Source of the DNA: Oceanicola sp. S124
Lineage (GTDB): Bacteria > Pseudomonadota > Alphaproteobacteria > Rhodobacterales > Rhodobacteraceae
DNA: 44,163 nucleotides
Assembly: GCF_000220565.1 (NCBI RefSeq)
Contig: NZ_AFPM01000320.1
Span: 1 to 44,163, forward strand
Reading direction: 5' to 3'
Shown here: positions 36,265 to 44,163 of the stretch, one piece after another
Layout: every line of letters starts with the position of its first letter
Numbering within the stretch: the stretch's first letter is position 1
Notes under the pieces: model-generated
Databases searched by the model: none
Told to the model about the DNA's origin: nothing
Seen by the model: the letters and a program-made list of their open reading frames with translations, nothing else
Made by a program: the position numbers and the translations under genes

Positions 36265-36280
36265 CATTTGTGTGCAAATG
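36265..36280. promoter_or_regulatory. CATTTG-TGTG-CAAATG palindrome, probable MarR operator
   Basis: The perfect 6-base arms flank TGTG, in the divergent region between hyuA and the membrane-protein gene. The same CATTTGTGTG occurs at 37896 before the ABC binding-protein gene, and CATTTGTGTA at 43674 between marR and the reductase-like gene. MarR proteins bind sites of this size; binding is inferred. Confidence 0.75.
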
Positions 36281-36421
36281 AATTTCCGATGCGGAGCGTG
36301 AAGTCAATTCCCTCTTTGCATCCCGGGCGCGGAGGGGGCAGCTTGCGTCGAGGGATGCCCAGCCCGTGACCACGCCGCCGGCGGATGGTGGGGACAGGGC
36401 GCAACAAGAGTGGGGCACGCG

Positions 36422-37804
36422 GTGAAACAGGGCAGAGGCAGGGCGGTCGCGGCAGGGATGGTGGCGGGCGGCATGGCGGTGAACCTGCCGGAAGCGGCGC
36501 TGGCCCATGCTTCGGAAGGGGCTTTCGTGCTGCTGCTGCCGACCGATGCCTACATCGCAGGCGGGGTCGCCTCGGTGGCGCTGACCGTGCTGCTGATCGC
36601 GCTCGTGCCCGAGGCGCGGGCGCACGGGATGTTCGGCGCACGTCGCATCGCCTCTGCGGGGCGGTGGCGCGGGCAGATGGTGACCTCGGCGCTCTCGGCG
36701 GTGCTCTTGCTCTGGGCGGTCTCGCAGGGGCTGGCGGGCACTCAGGATCCGGTGCGCAACCCGTTGCCGTTACTGGTCTGGAGCGGGATGTGGCTGTTCC
36801 TGCTGAGCGGACAGGGGGTGCTTGGGGACCTCTGGGGCTGGCTCAGCCCGTTCCGGATGACCGCCGCGCTGCCGGGTCTGTTCGGGCTGCGCCCCCTGCT
36901 GCGCTATCGTCCCCGCTGGGGGTACTGGCCCGCGCTGCTCGGCTACCTCGCCTTTGCCGGGGTGCTCATGGTGCACATCGCCCCGACCGACCCGGACCGG
37001 CTGGCGGTCATGGTGCTGGGATACTGGGGCTGGACGTTGGCGGGCTGCCTGCTGTTCGGCCCGCGCTGGCTGCTGCGCGGCGAGGGGCTGACCCTGCTGA
37101 TGCGCCTCTTTGCCCGCCTCGCCCCCCTGCGCCGGCAGGGCGGGGCCTGGCGCCTCGGCCTGCCCGGCTGGGAGCTGGAGCGCCGCGCCGCCCCCGCACT
37201 GTCTCTGGCGGTCTTCATGCTGCTGACCCTCGCCCTCGGCTCCTTCGACGGGCTGAACGAGACCTTTGCCTGGCTGGGCTGGATCGGGATGAACCCGCTG
37301 GAATTCACCGGCCGCTCGGCGGTCGTCGGGCAGAACCTGGCGGGCCTGCTGCTGGCCGGCCCGCTGCTGGTGGCGGTCTACGGGCTGTCCATCAAGGCCG
37401 GGCTGGTGCTGATCGACGCGGGCGGTTTCCGGCAGAGCTTCCGCGCCCTGGCCCCGGCGATCCTGCCGATCGCCTTCGGCTATCACATCGCCCACTACCT
37501 GCCCGCCGCGCTGGTCGAGGGGCAGTCCCTCTGGAACCTCTTGCGGACCCTGCTTGGTCTGCCCGAAATTCCTGTCACCACTGGCTTTTTCAACCGACAG
37601 GCCTCGGTCCGGGTGATCTGGCTCAGCCAGGCGGGGGCGGTGGTCCTGGGCCATGTCCTGGCCATCCTGATGAGCCACGCCGCGGCGATTCGCCTGCATG
37701 CCAGCCACCGGCGCGCAGCGCTCAGCCAGGCACCGCTGGCCCTGTTCATGGTGCTCTACACCCTCTTCGGCCTCTGGCTGCTGGCCTCGCCGCGTGGAGC
37801 CTGA
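36422..37804 (+). CDS. polytopic membrane protein, function unknown
   Basis: The protein of about 460 residues has a signal-like N-terminus (GRGRAVAAGMVAGGMAVNLP, cleavage possible after ALA in EAALA-HASEG) and about ten hydrophobic helices. Examples are VASVALTVLLIALVP, LPLLVWSGMWLFLLSGQG, LLLAGPLLVAVYGLSI, VLGHVLAILMSHAAAI and LALFMVLYTLFGLWLL. Conserved-looking polar spots include WGWLSPFRM, GYHIAHYLPA and several membrane His. I do not recognise a named family with certainty; it weakly recalls membrane proteins labelled fenitrothion hydrolase-like. GTG 36422 is chosen because it gives a basic n-region; GTG 36410 is also in frame. It sits between two operator-like sites, suggesting co-regulation with hyuAB and the ABC genes. 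Confidence 0.65.
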   Translation: MKQGRGRAVAAGMVAGGMAVNLPEAALAHASEGAFVLLLPTDAYIAGGVASVALTVLLIALVPEARAHGMFGARRIASAGRWRGQMVTSALSAVLLLWAVSQGLAGTQDPVRNPLPLLVWSGMWLFLLSGQGVLGDLWGWLSPFRMTAALPGLFGLRPLLRYRPRWGYWPALLGYLAFAGVLMVHIAPTDPDRLAVMVLGYWGWTLAGCLLFGPRWLLRGEGLTLLMRLFARLAPLRRQGGAWRLGLPGWELERRAAPALSLAVFMLLTLALGSFDGLNETFAWLGWIGMNPLEFTGRSAVVGQNLAGLLLAGPLLVAVYGLSIKAGLVLIDAGGFRQSFRALAPAILPIAFGYHIAHYLPAALVEGQSLWNLLRTLLGLPEIPVTTGFFNRQASVRVIWLSQAGAVVLGHVLAILMSHAAAIRLHASHRRAALSQAPLALFMVLYTLFGLWLLASPRGA

Positions 37805-37895
37805 TGCGTCCCTCTATGGCTGCCCGCGTCTTGGGCAGAGCCGCCCCGGAGGGCGACAGGGAATTTCGACGAAATCGTCAAAGCACTGGACAGAT

Positions 37896-37911
37896 CATTT
37901 GTGTGCCTACA
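37896..37911. promoter_or_regulatory. CATTTGTGTG motif upstream of the ABC binding-protein gene
   Basis: CATTTGTGTGCCTACA repeats the left arm and centre of the 36265-36280 palindrome; the right arm is degenerate. It lies about 67 bases before the binding-protein start and may be the promoter control site of the transporter operon. Confidence 0.6.
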
Positions 37912-37977
37912 GACTTCGACCCTAGGGTCAGCTTAATAAGATCCAGGATAAATCCGTCTCCAACAGGGAATGTGGAC

Positions 37978-39285
37978 ATGACCGAGATACCCAGCAAGAC
38001 CAAGACAGGGCTGATCAGCCCGACCCGCCGGGGCGCGCTGAAGACGCTGGCTGCCGGCGCCGGGGCAGCCGCCACCATGCCGCTCTGGGCCCGTTACACC
38101 AGCGCGCAGAGCGCCGCGCCGATCAAGATCGGCTTCGGCAAGCACGCCACCGGCATCGGCGCTGCCTATGGCCGCTGGTACGAGCGCACCTCCGTCGCCG
38201 CCCTGGCCAAGATCAACGCCGAGGGCGGGATCAACGGCCGCCCGGTCGAGCTGGTGACCGAGGATGACGGCACCGATCCCCGCCGCGCCGCCGAGGTGCT
38301 GGAGAAATTCGCCAACCAGTCCGACTGCGATGTCGCCTTCGGCACGCTCTTCAGCCATGTCGTCGTCGGTGCCGCGCCCCGCGCCGGAGAGCTGAAGCTG
38401 CCCTATTTCGTGGTCTCCGAAGGCCACCACGTTGCCTCGGGGATGCTGAACCGCTGGACGCTGCAGCCGGGCATCACCGACGTCAAAAGCCAGATCTCGG
38501 CCATGGCGCCCTTCCTGACCGGCACGCTCGGCAAGAAGGTCACCATGATCTACCCCGACTATGCCTTCGGCTACGATCACCGTGACAACCTTGCCCCCGC
38601 CATCGAGGCGGCTGGCGGCGAAGTGGTGGCCAAGATCGCCATCCCGCCGACCGAGACCTCCTTCACCAAGTATTTCCCGCAGATCCCGCGCGATACCGAT
38701 GTCATCTACCACGTGATGATCGGCCCCGCCGTGCTGACCTTCGTCAAGGAAATGGGCGAGTTCTTCGGTCCCTCCCGCCCCGAGATCTTCGGCTTCATCG
38801 ACAGCCTCGAGGCCACCGACCTGACCTCGCCCGGACTCGAGTTCCTGGACGGCACCTACTTCTGGGAAGGCAACCCGCGCTACCTGCAGGCCGATGCGCC
38901 CGACTACGTGAAGGCTTATCGCGATGCGGTCGGGCTGGACGAGAACGGCGCCTCGGTCTCCGATCCCTCGGATGTCTCGACCTCGGCCCACATGTTCGGC
39001 TGCTGGGAGACCCTGCACATCATCAAGGCCGGCATGGAGGCGGCGGGCTACCAGTCTACCGCCGACCGCCAGAAGCTGGTCGAGGCCGTCGAGGTCATGT
39101 CGATGATGGAGGCCGGGCCGGCCCATCCCCAGGGCACCAAGATGTTCAACGGCAAGACCCACCAGGTCTTCGGGCCGCAGTACATCTCGAAGGTCGAGGG
39201 CGGCAAGCTCTCGGTGGTCAAGACCGTCCCCTACGAAGAGACGATCTACCCCGACGAGGTTGACTACACGTCGATGAGCTTCTGA
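37978..39285 (+). CDS. branched-chain amino acid-type ABC transporter substrate-binding protein (Tat-exported)
   Basis: This 435-residue periplasmic binding protein of the Leu/Ile/Val-type family (peripla_BP_6) has a twin-arginine signal peptide (PTRRGALKTLAAGAG, then SAQS-A cleavage region). The mature domain shows IKIGFGKHATGIGAAYGRWY, INAEGGINGRPVELVTEDDG and DYAFGYDHRDN, typical of this family, whose members bind amino acids, amides, urea or aromatic acids. The start is ATG 37978 with AGGGA upstream; the open frame before it overlaps the membrane-protein gene and is spurious. It leads an SBP-permease-permease-ATPase-ATPase operon. Neighbours suggest a cyclic amide or N-heterocyclic acid ligand. 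Confidence 0.88.
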   Translation: MTEIPSKTKTGLISPTRRGALKTLAAGAGAAATMPLWARYTSAQSAAPIKIGFGKHATGIGAAYGRWYERTSVAALAKINAEGGINGRPVELVTEDDGTDPRRAAEVLEKFANQSDCDVAFGTLFSHVVVGAAPRAGELKLPYFVVSEGHHVASGMLNRWTLQPGITDVKSQISAMAPFLTGTLGKKVTMIYPDYAFGYDHRDNLAPAIEAAGGEVVAKIAIPPTETSFTKYFPQIPRDTDVIYHVMIGPAVLTFVKEMGEFFGPSRPEIFGFIDSLEATDLTSPGLEFLDGTYFWEGNPRYLQADAPDYVKAYRDAVGLDENGASVSDPSDVSTSAHMFGCWETLHIIKAGMEAAGYQSTADRQKLVEAVEVMSMMEAGPAHPQGTKMFNGKTHQVFGPQYISKVEGGKLSVVKTVPYEETIYPDEVDYTSMSF

Positions 39286-39318
39286 TCCTCCGCGATCCGG
39301 GGCGGGCCGGGACGGGGT

Positions 39319-39375
39319 CGGGGGCGCAGCCCCCGGACCGCGCCCTGGCCCGCCCCCCGCGGGCGGGGCAGGGCG
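39319..39375 (+). other. two GC-rich stem-loops between the binding-protein and permease genes
   Basis: CGGGGGC-GCA-GCCCCCG (39319-39335) is followed by a longer hairpin with outer arms CGCCCTG/CAGGGCG (39341-39347, 39369-39375) and inner CCCGCC/GGCGGG. Such loops often shield the upstream mRNA so that binding protein exceeds permease. The 162-base gap has no other feature. Confidence 0.55.
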
Positions 39376-39447
39376 CCCCTCTCCGGCTTCGTGCCGCCCC
39401 TCGCGGGTGGCCGGCCGTTCCCTGAACTGTTCCCAAGTGAGAGACCG

Positions 39448-40383
39448 ATGGACTTCGGACCCTATCTTCTGCTGGCCATGTTGGAAGGCGCCGTGCTGGC
39501 GGCTGTCCTGGCGTTGATGGCCAGCGGCCTCAGCCTCGTCTTCGGGGTGATGCGCGTGGTCAACGTGGCGCATGGCGAATTCTACATGCTGGGCGCCGTG
39601 ATGGCCTGGGTGGTGACCCAGTTCCTCGCCGGTCTCGGTGGCGGGGCCGCCGTCAACTTCATCGCCGCCGCCGTGCTGGCGCCGCTGATCGTCTGCGCCA
39701 TTGCTGCCGCCGCCGATGTCACCATCCTGAAACGGCTCGACTACGACCCCGAGCGGGTCATCGTCGCCACCATCGGTCTTCTCTACGTGATCCAGCAGGC
39801 GACCCTGATGGGCTACGGCCCCGACGCCCGCCCCGTCGTCGCCCCCTTCAACCAGCGCATCGCGCTGCCCTGGTTCGAGTTCGGCGAGAACGGCTTCCAG
39901 ATGTACTATCCCTGGGGCCTGTCGACGACCTCCTACAAGCTCTTCGTGATCGTCGCCGCCGTGGTGCTGCTGTTTGCGCTGCGCCTCTTCATGACCCGCT
40001 CGCGCGCCGGTCTTGTGATGCGCGCCACCCAGCTTGACCGCGACATGGCCACCGCCTTCGGCATCCCGGTCGAGAAGGTCTACGCGCTGGTCTTCGGCGC
40101 CGGGGCGGCGCTGGCCGCCCTGGCGGGCGTGCTGATCGTGCCGATCCAGCAGGCCCATTACCTGATGGGCGGGGACGCGCTGCTGCTCAGCTTCATCGTA
40201 GTGATCATCGGTGGCCTCGGCAGTCTTGCCGGCACCGTGGTTGCCGCCGTGATCATCGGCATGTCCGACGGCATCATCTCGGTCTTCTTCACCCCGACGC
40301 TGGCCAAGATCATCGCCACCCTGGCCGTCGCGCTGGTGCTGGTCTTCCGCCCGCAGGGCCTGTTCGGAGTGAAGACCCGATGA
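39448..40383 (+). CDS. branched-chain amino acid-type ABC permease, LivH-like
   Basis: This 311-residue inner-membrane permease of the LivH family has about eight hydrophobic helices. Family features are GLSLVFGVMRVVNVAHGEFYMLGA near the N-terminus, ATIGLLYVIQQ, a cytoplasmic loop MRATQLDRDMATAFGIPVEKV, and VVIIGGLGSLAGTVVAA. The C-terminal VFRPQGLFG is typical. The start is ATG 39448 with GAGAG just upstream; the open frame extends back to 39391 through the stem-loop region and is not used. The stop overlaps the LivM-like start (ATGA at 40380-40383). Confidence 0.93.
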   Translation: MDFGPYLLLAMLEGAVLAAVLALMASGLSLVFGVMRVVNVAHGEFYMLGAVMAWVVTQFLAGLGGGAAVNFIAAAVLAPLIVCAIAAAADVTILKRLDYDPERVIVATIGLLYVIQQATLMGYGPDARPVVAPFNQRIALPWFEFGENGFQMYYPWGLSTTSYKLFVIVAAVVLLFALRLFMTRSRAGLVMRATQLDRDMATAFGIPVEKVYALVFGAGAALAALAGVLIVPIQQAHYLMGGDALLLSFIVVIIGGLGSLAGTVVAAVIIGMSDGIISVFFTPTLAKIIATLAVALVLVFRPQGLFGVKTR

Positions 40384-41318
40384 GCCGCAAGGACCTGACC
40401 CTCCACCTCGGCCTCGTCGCCCTGCTGTTCGCGCTGCATTTCATCCTGCCCGCCTATCATCACGGGATCTTTGCCCGGGTCATGGTGCTGGCGGTCTATG
40501 CCGTCGGGTACAACATCGCCTTCGGCTACACCGGCCTGCTGTCGCTGGGCCATGCGATGTTCTTTGCTGCCGGGATGTACGGCATGGGGCTGGTCTCGTA
40601 CCACTTCGGGGTTCCGGCGCTGCCTGCTTGGTTCGTCGGCGTCGCCTGCGCCGCCGCGCTGGCCTTCGTCGTCGGCCTGCTGGCCCTGCGCACCCAGGAT
40701 GTCAGCTTCATGATCGTCACGCTGATGTTCGCCCAGGCGGCCTACCTGATCATCCTCTACTTCTCCGAGGTCACCCGGGGCGATGACGGCTTCGTCATCC
40801 CCGGTGCGCTGCGCGCCATCGGTCCCTTCGACCTGTCGGACGAGGGCACCCGCTACATCGTCGCCTGGATCCTCTTCTCGACCGCGCTGCTCTTCTCGCT
40901 CTGGCTGGTGCGCCATCCCTTCGGAAGGGTCCTCGTCGCCCTGCGCGAGAACGAGGAACGCGCCCGCCTGCTGGGCTATGACACCGGGCGGCGCAAGCTG
41001 GCCTCGCTGGTCATCTCGGGCACCATCTCGGGCGCCGCGGGGGCGGCCTATGCCGGGCTCTTCGGCTATGTCGGGGGCAGCTTCGCGGGGGTGCAATATT
41101 CGATTTTCGCCCTGCTCTGGGTGCTTCTGGGCGGGGCGGGCACCGTGCTGGGCCCCTTCATCGGCACGCTCTTCATGTTCTACCTGATCGACCTCGCGAC
41201 CGAGGTGACCGAGGCCTACATGCTGATCGCCGGCGTGGTGCTGGTGCTGCTGACGCTCTTTGCGCCGCAGGGCATCGTGGGCGAGATCCGCCGCCGGCTG
41301 TGGAAGGACCTGCCATGA
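40380..41318 (+). CDS. branched-chain amino acid-type ABC permease, LivM-like
   Basis: This 312-residue permease is the partner of the LivH-like gene. Family blocks are YNIAFGYTGLLSLGHAMFFAAGMY, FMIVTLMFAQAAYLIILYFS, a loop LRENEERARLLGYDTGRRKL and LLGGAGTVLGPFIGT. The C-terminal FAPQGIVGEIRRR is typical of LivM. It has about eight to nine membrane helices. It starts in the LivH stop and ends overlapping the first ATPase start (ATGA), so the whole operon is tightly coupled. Confidence 0.93.
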   Translation: MSRKDLTLHLGLVALLFALHFILPAYHHGIFARVMVLAVYAVGYNIAFGYTGLLSLGHAMFFAAGMYGMGLVSYHFGVPALPAWFVGVACAAALAFVVGLLALRTQDVSFMIVTLMFAQAAYLIILYFSEVTRGDDGFVIPGALRAIGPFDLSDEGTRYIVAWILFSTALLFSLWLVRHPFGRVLVALRENEERARLLGYDTGRRKLASLVISGTISGAAGAAYAGLFGYVGGSFAGVQYSIFALLWVLLGGAGTVLGPFIGTLFMFYLIDLATEVTEAYMLIAGVVLVLLTLFAPQGIVGEIRRRLWKDLP

Positions 41319-42048
41319 AACAGGCAAGCGACGTGATCCTCTCGACCGAGGGGCTGGGCAAGAGCTTTGACGGGCTGCGCGCCAACAACGCCATCGACTT
41401 CACCCTGAGGAAGAACCGCGTTCATGCGCTGATCGGGCCGAACGGGGCGGGCAAGACCACCTTCGTTTCCATGCTGATCGGACGGCTGGCCCCCACCGAC
41501 GGGGCGATCTGGTTCGACGGGCAGAACGTGACCGAGATGCCCGCGCATCGCCGGGTGGCCCTGGGCATGGGCTATACCTTCCAGATCACCTCGGTCTTCA
41601 GCCGCCTGAGCTGCCACGAGAATGTCGCCCTCGCTGCCCGCCGCAAGGCCGGGCGCGGCAAGGGCGAGGTCGAGGCGGTCGTCGCCGATGCCCTCGTGCG
41701 CGTGGGCCTGGGCGAGCGGGCCGACGAGGTGGCGGGCGATCTCTCCTATGGCCACCAGCGGCTGCTCGAGATCGCCATGGGCCTGGCCTCGGCACCGCGC
41801 CTGCTGATCCTGGACGAGCCGACGCAGGGCCTGGCCGAAAGCGAGATCGCCGCCTTCAAGGCGCTGATCCGGGCGCTCTCGGCCGAGACCACGATCCTGT
41901 TGATCGAACACAACATGTCGGTGGTGATGGAGCTGGCCGACGAGATCACCGTGCTGAACTTCGGCGAGATCCTGGCCCATGGCACGGCGGCCGAGATCCA
42001 CGCCAACCCGGCGGTGCAGGCCGCCTATCTTGGAACGGAGACCGCGTG

Positions 42049-42049
<1 letters not shown>
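41315..42049 (+). CDS. ABC transporter ATP-binding protein, LivG-like
   Basis: This 244-residue ATPase has Walker A IGPNGAGKTTF near residues 44-54, the signature LSYGHQRLLEIA (the Tyr-containing variant usual in LivG) and Walker B LLILDEPTQGLAE. The H-loop is LLIEHNMSVV. It powers the two permeases for import. ATG 41315 overlaps the LivM stop and is preferred over 41300. The stop overlaps the next ATPase start (TGATG). Confidence 0.94.
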
Positions 42050-42756
<707 letters not shown>

Positions 42757-43157
42757 GGGCGCTGTGCAAACGAAGTGAGGCCGGATCCATCGGACCCGGC
42801 CCCTGAACCGTTTAACCTCCGCACCCTGCGGCGCGGCATACCCCTGAAAATCGGGGTCCGTCGGGGCGAAGGCGCCGCGGACCTTGTTGTTGCGGCCGGG
42901 TATGCTCCCGAACCGATCCTGTCTTGCTGTCCTGCCCTTTGGGGCGGTCGTCATCCGTCCGGTGCCTGCGCCTGACCGATCACACGGGAGCCTCCGGCGC
43001 CCGGCAGGCGAAAGAGTAACCGCCCGGAACCACTGGCTCCGGGCGGACCCCGTCACGGCCTCCCGACCCCCGTAGAGAGAGACCGGGGCGGAGGCCCGAC
43101 ACACACCTCGTCAATTCCTCCCCGGCGCGCATTGCCCGGGGCCTGCCAATAGGCCGA
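42757..43157. ncRNA. structured non-coding region between livF-like and marR (candidate RNA)
   Basis: No supported gene occupies these 401 bases. Several strong stem-loops line up: GGTCCG/CGGACC (42855-42883); GCCTGC/GCAGGC with GCGCC/GGCGC (42964-43009); CCGCCCGGA/TCCGGGCGG (43020-43046); and GGCCTCC/GGAGGCC with inner CCCCG/CGGGG (43057-43096). CCCCGG/CCGGGG follows near 43120-43140. I could not match it to tmRNA, RNase P, 6S, SRP or a known riboswitch. It may be an sRNA, a long terminator region or an uncharacterised structured RNA; strand is undecided. Confidence 0.4.
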
Positions 43158-43595
43158 TCAGCCCAGTTTTGCCAGCAGTGCCAGCAGGGCTTCCCGCTCG
43201 GATGCCGAGAGCGGGGCCATGGTCTCGGTCGAGATCTCGACCGCGGCGATGGCGGAGGCCTCGTAGAGGGCGCGGCCCTCGTCGGTGACGCTCAGGTAGT
43301 GGCGGCGCCGGTCGTCCGGGTCGGGCCGGGCCTCGACCAGACCGCGGGCACGCAGCCGGTCCGCCACGCCCTTGATCGTCGCCGCATCCATGGCGGTGGC
43401 CCGCCCCAGGGCGTTCTGCGACGTCGGGCCGAGCTGGCACAGCTTGGCCAGCGCGGCGAACTGTGTCGCAGTCAGCCCGGGCAGACGCTGGGCGAAGATC
43501 GCGAGATGGCGCTGGCTGGCCCGCCGGAGCAGGAAACCAACCTGCTCGTCAAGGCGGTAGCTGGCGGCGCGGGCATCCGCGAAGTCATAATGCAT
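43158..43595 (-). CDS. MarR family transcriptional regulator
   Basis: This 145-residue winged-helix regulator contains the typical FLLRRASQRHLAIFAQRLPGLTATQFAALAKL lead helices (split here across residues 20-52). The recognition region is SQNALGRATAMDAATIKGVADRLRARGLV, and the wing is DPDDRRRHYLSVTDEG. Length is normal. Close relatives of this pattern regulate aromatic or N-heterocyclic acid catabolism. It is divergent from the 6-hydroxynicotinate reductase-like gene across 194 bases holding CATTTGTGTACGAACG (43674-43689). It is the obvious candidate to bind the shared motif found at 36265 and 37896. Confidence 0.9.
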   Translation of the reverse strand: MHYDFADARAASYRLDEQVGFLLRRASQRHLAIFAQRLPGLTATQFAALAKLCQLGPTSQNALGRATAMDAATIKGVADRLRARGLVEARPDPDDRRRHYLSVTDEGRALYEASAIAAVEISTETMAPLSASEREALLALLAKLG

Positions 43596-43673
43596 CGAAA
43601 CTGATCTCTCCGGTTTTCAATCTATCGGCGACTGCGAAAGGCATTGACACCCGCGACCTGTTCGAGTCAATAC

Positions 43674-43689
43674 CATTTGTGTACGAACG
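43674..43689. promoter_or_regulatory. CATTTGTGTA motif in the marR-reductase divergent region
   Basis: CATTTGTGTACGAACG matches the 36265-36280 palindrome at the left arm and most of the centre; the right half CGAACGAA resembles CAAATGAA there and CAAACGAA at 42767-42774. It lies between the two divergent starts. Confidence 0.6.
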
Positions 43690-43789
43690 AAAATGACGTA
43701 GCGTGAAACCCGCGCAGCACGGCCTGACCTTCGACAAGGCGCGGGGATCGGGACACCACCCTGAATGTCACCCTGAAAGGATGTCGCCC

Positions 43790-44163
43790 ATGGCACCGGT
43801 AGACAAGATCAGATGCGATGCCTGCCCGGTCATGTGCTACGTGGCCGAGGGCAGGACCGGGGCCTGCGACAGATATGCCAATGAAAACGGCAGGATCGTG
43901 CGCTGCGATCCGGTTACGGTGCTGGACCGCCGCCTTGCTGCAGGGGAAGAGGTGCGCCCCTTCCTGCCCGGCGCCGAGGACTGGGACGGCAGCATGATCC
44001 CGGGCCGCGAGCTTTTCGTCTCGGGGCTGGGCGCCGGCACAACTTATCCCGATTTCAAGCCCGCCCCCTTCATCGTCTCGCGCGAGGTCGAGGGCGTGGA
44101 TACCGTCACCGTGGTGACCGAGGCGATCTATTCCTACTGCGGCGTCAAGGTGAAGATCGACAC
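43790..44163 (+). CDS. 6-hydroxynicotinate reductase-like protein, N-terminal part (partial)
   Basis: The frame is open from ATG 43790 to the window end (about 124 residues). GAAAGGA lies 8 bases upstream. The N-terminus has a cysteine cluster KIRCDACPVMC (C9, C12, C16) followed by GRTGACDRYANENGRIV (C26), as in iron-sulfur proteins labelled 6-hydroxynicotinate reductase. I recall the same opening in that family. Those enzymes reduce 6-hydroxynicotinate to a tetrahydro-6-oxonicotinate in the reductive nicotinate route. The family label is from memory, and most of the protein is outside the window. Neighbours (HyuAB, ABC importer, MarR) fit N-heterocycle or lactam catabolism. Confidence 0.65.
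   Translation, partial: MAPVDKIRCDACPVMCYVAEGRTGACDRYANENGRIVRCDPVTVLDRRLAAGEEVRPFLPGAEDWDGSMIPGRELFVSGLGAGTTYPDFKPAPFIVSREVEGVDTVTVVTEAIYSYCGVKVKID

Noticed and set aside
36234-36641. N-terminal extension of HyuA by about 136 residues
   Set aside because: Arg/Pro-rich composition typical of an antisense shadow. The family begins at the VIGCDVGGTFTD block, and GGGGGAG precedes ATG 36233.
36385-37977. Long N-terminal extension of the Tat-exported binding protein frame
   Set aside because: It runs through the membrane-protein gene in another frame. ATG 37978 has a good ribosome binding site and begins an intact twin-arginine signal peptide.
42757-43157. tmRNA, RNase P RNA, 6S RNA, SRP RNA or cobalamin/TPP/glycine/SAM riboswitch in the livF-marR gap
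   Set aside because: I looked for the hallmark conserved segments on both strands and found none.

Overview
The window reads as chromosomal DNA from a GC-rich alphaproteobacterium of the Rhodobacteraceae type (Roseobacter/Paracoccus relatives). The evidence is the strong third-position GC bias, heterotetrameric sarcosine oxidase in soxBDAG order, a dnaG-rpoD pair with an alphaproteobacterial-looking sigma-70, orphan TadE/TadG-type pilus genes and many ABC transporter genes. No transposase, integrase, phage gene or CRISPR array is visible.

Region 1 (1-8049) is a sugar-acid/uronate catabolism cluster. The plus-strand part holds the tail of alpha-ketoglutarate semialdehyde dehydrogenase, then kdgD, gci, gli and kdgK. 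The minus-strand part holds a FadR-type GntR regulator, kduI and kduD. A plus-strand enolase-superfamily gene closes the block. Together they join the oxidative uronate route (galactarolactone to keto-deoxy-hexarate to alpha-ketoglutarate) to the polysaccharide-lyase route (unsaturated uronate to KDG to KDPG). A TCATACA-type half-site recurs in the promoters and probably forms one GntR regulon. A tRNA-Glu(UUC) gene has its 3' end facing this block.

Region 2 (8331-17891) is mostly housekeeping: recJ, hom, a small lipoprotein, a TetR regulator, a small membrane protein, a TadE/TadE/TadG-vWA trio, a glutamate dehydrogenase-family enzyme and a flavodoxin-like protein.

Region 3 (18162-27457) holds soxBDAG, then dnaG and rpoD with a strong hairpin after rpoD.

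Region 4 (27611-32308) holds a secreted YbjN-like protein, a dienelactone hydrolase-like protein and an AfuA/AfuB-like ABC transporter. That transporter has no ATPase gene beside it and is preceded by a well-phased PHO box, which points to organophosphate rather than iron uptake. A REP-like palindrome follows.

Region 5 (32315-end) looks like a cyclic-amide catabolic unit: hyuB and hyuA (ATP-dependent hydantoinase/oxoprolinase), a polytopic membrane protein, a complete branched-chain-amino-acid-type ABC transporter with a Tat-exported binding protein, a MarR regulator, and the start of a 6-hydroxynicotinate reductase-like gene. A shared CATTTGTGTG motif occurs in three of its promoter regions. 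Between livF and marR lies a 400-base non-coding stretch rich in stem-loops.
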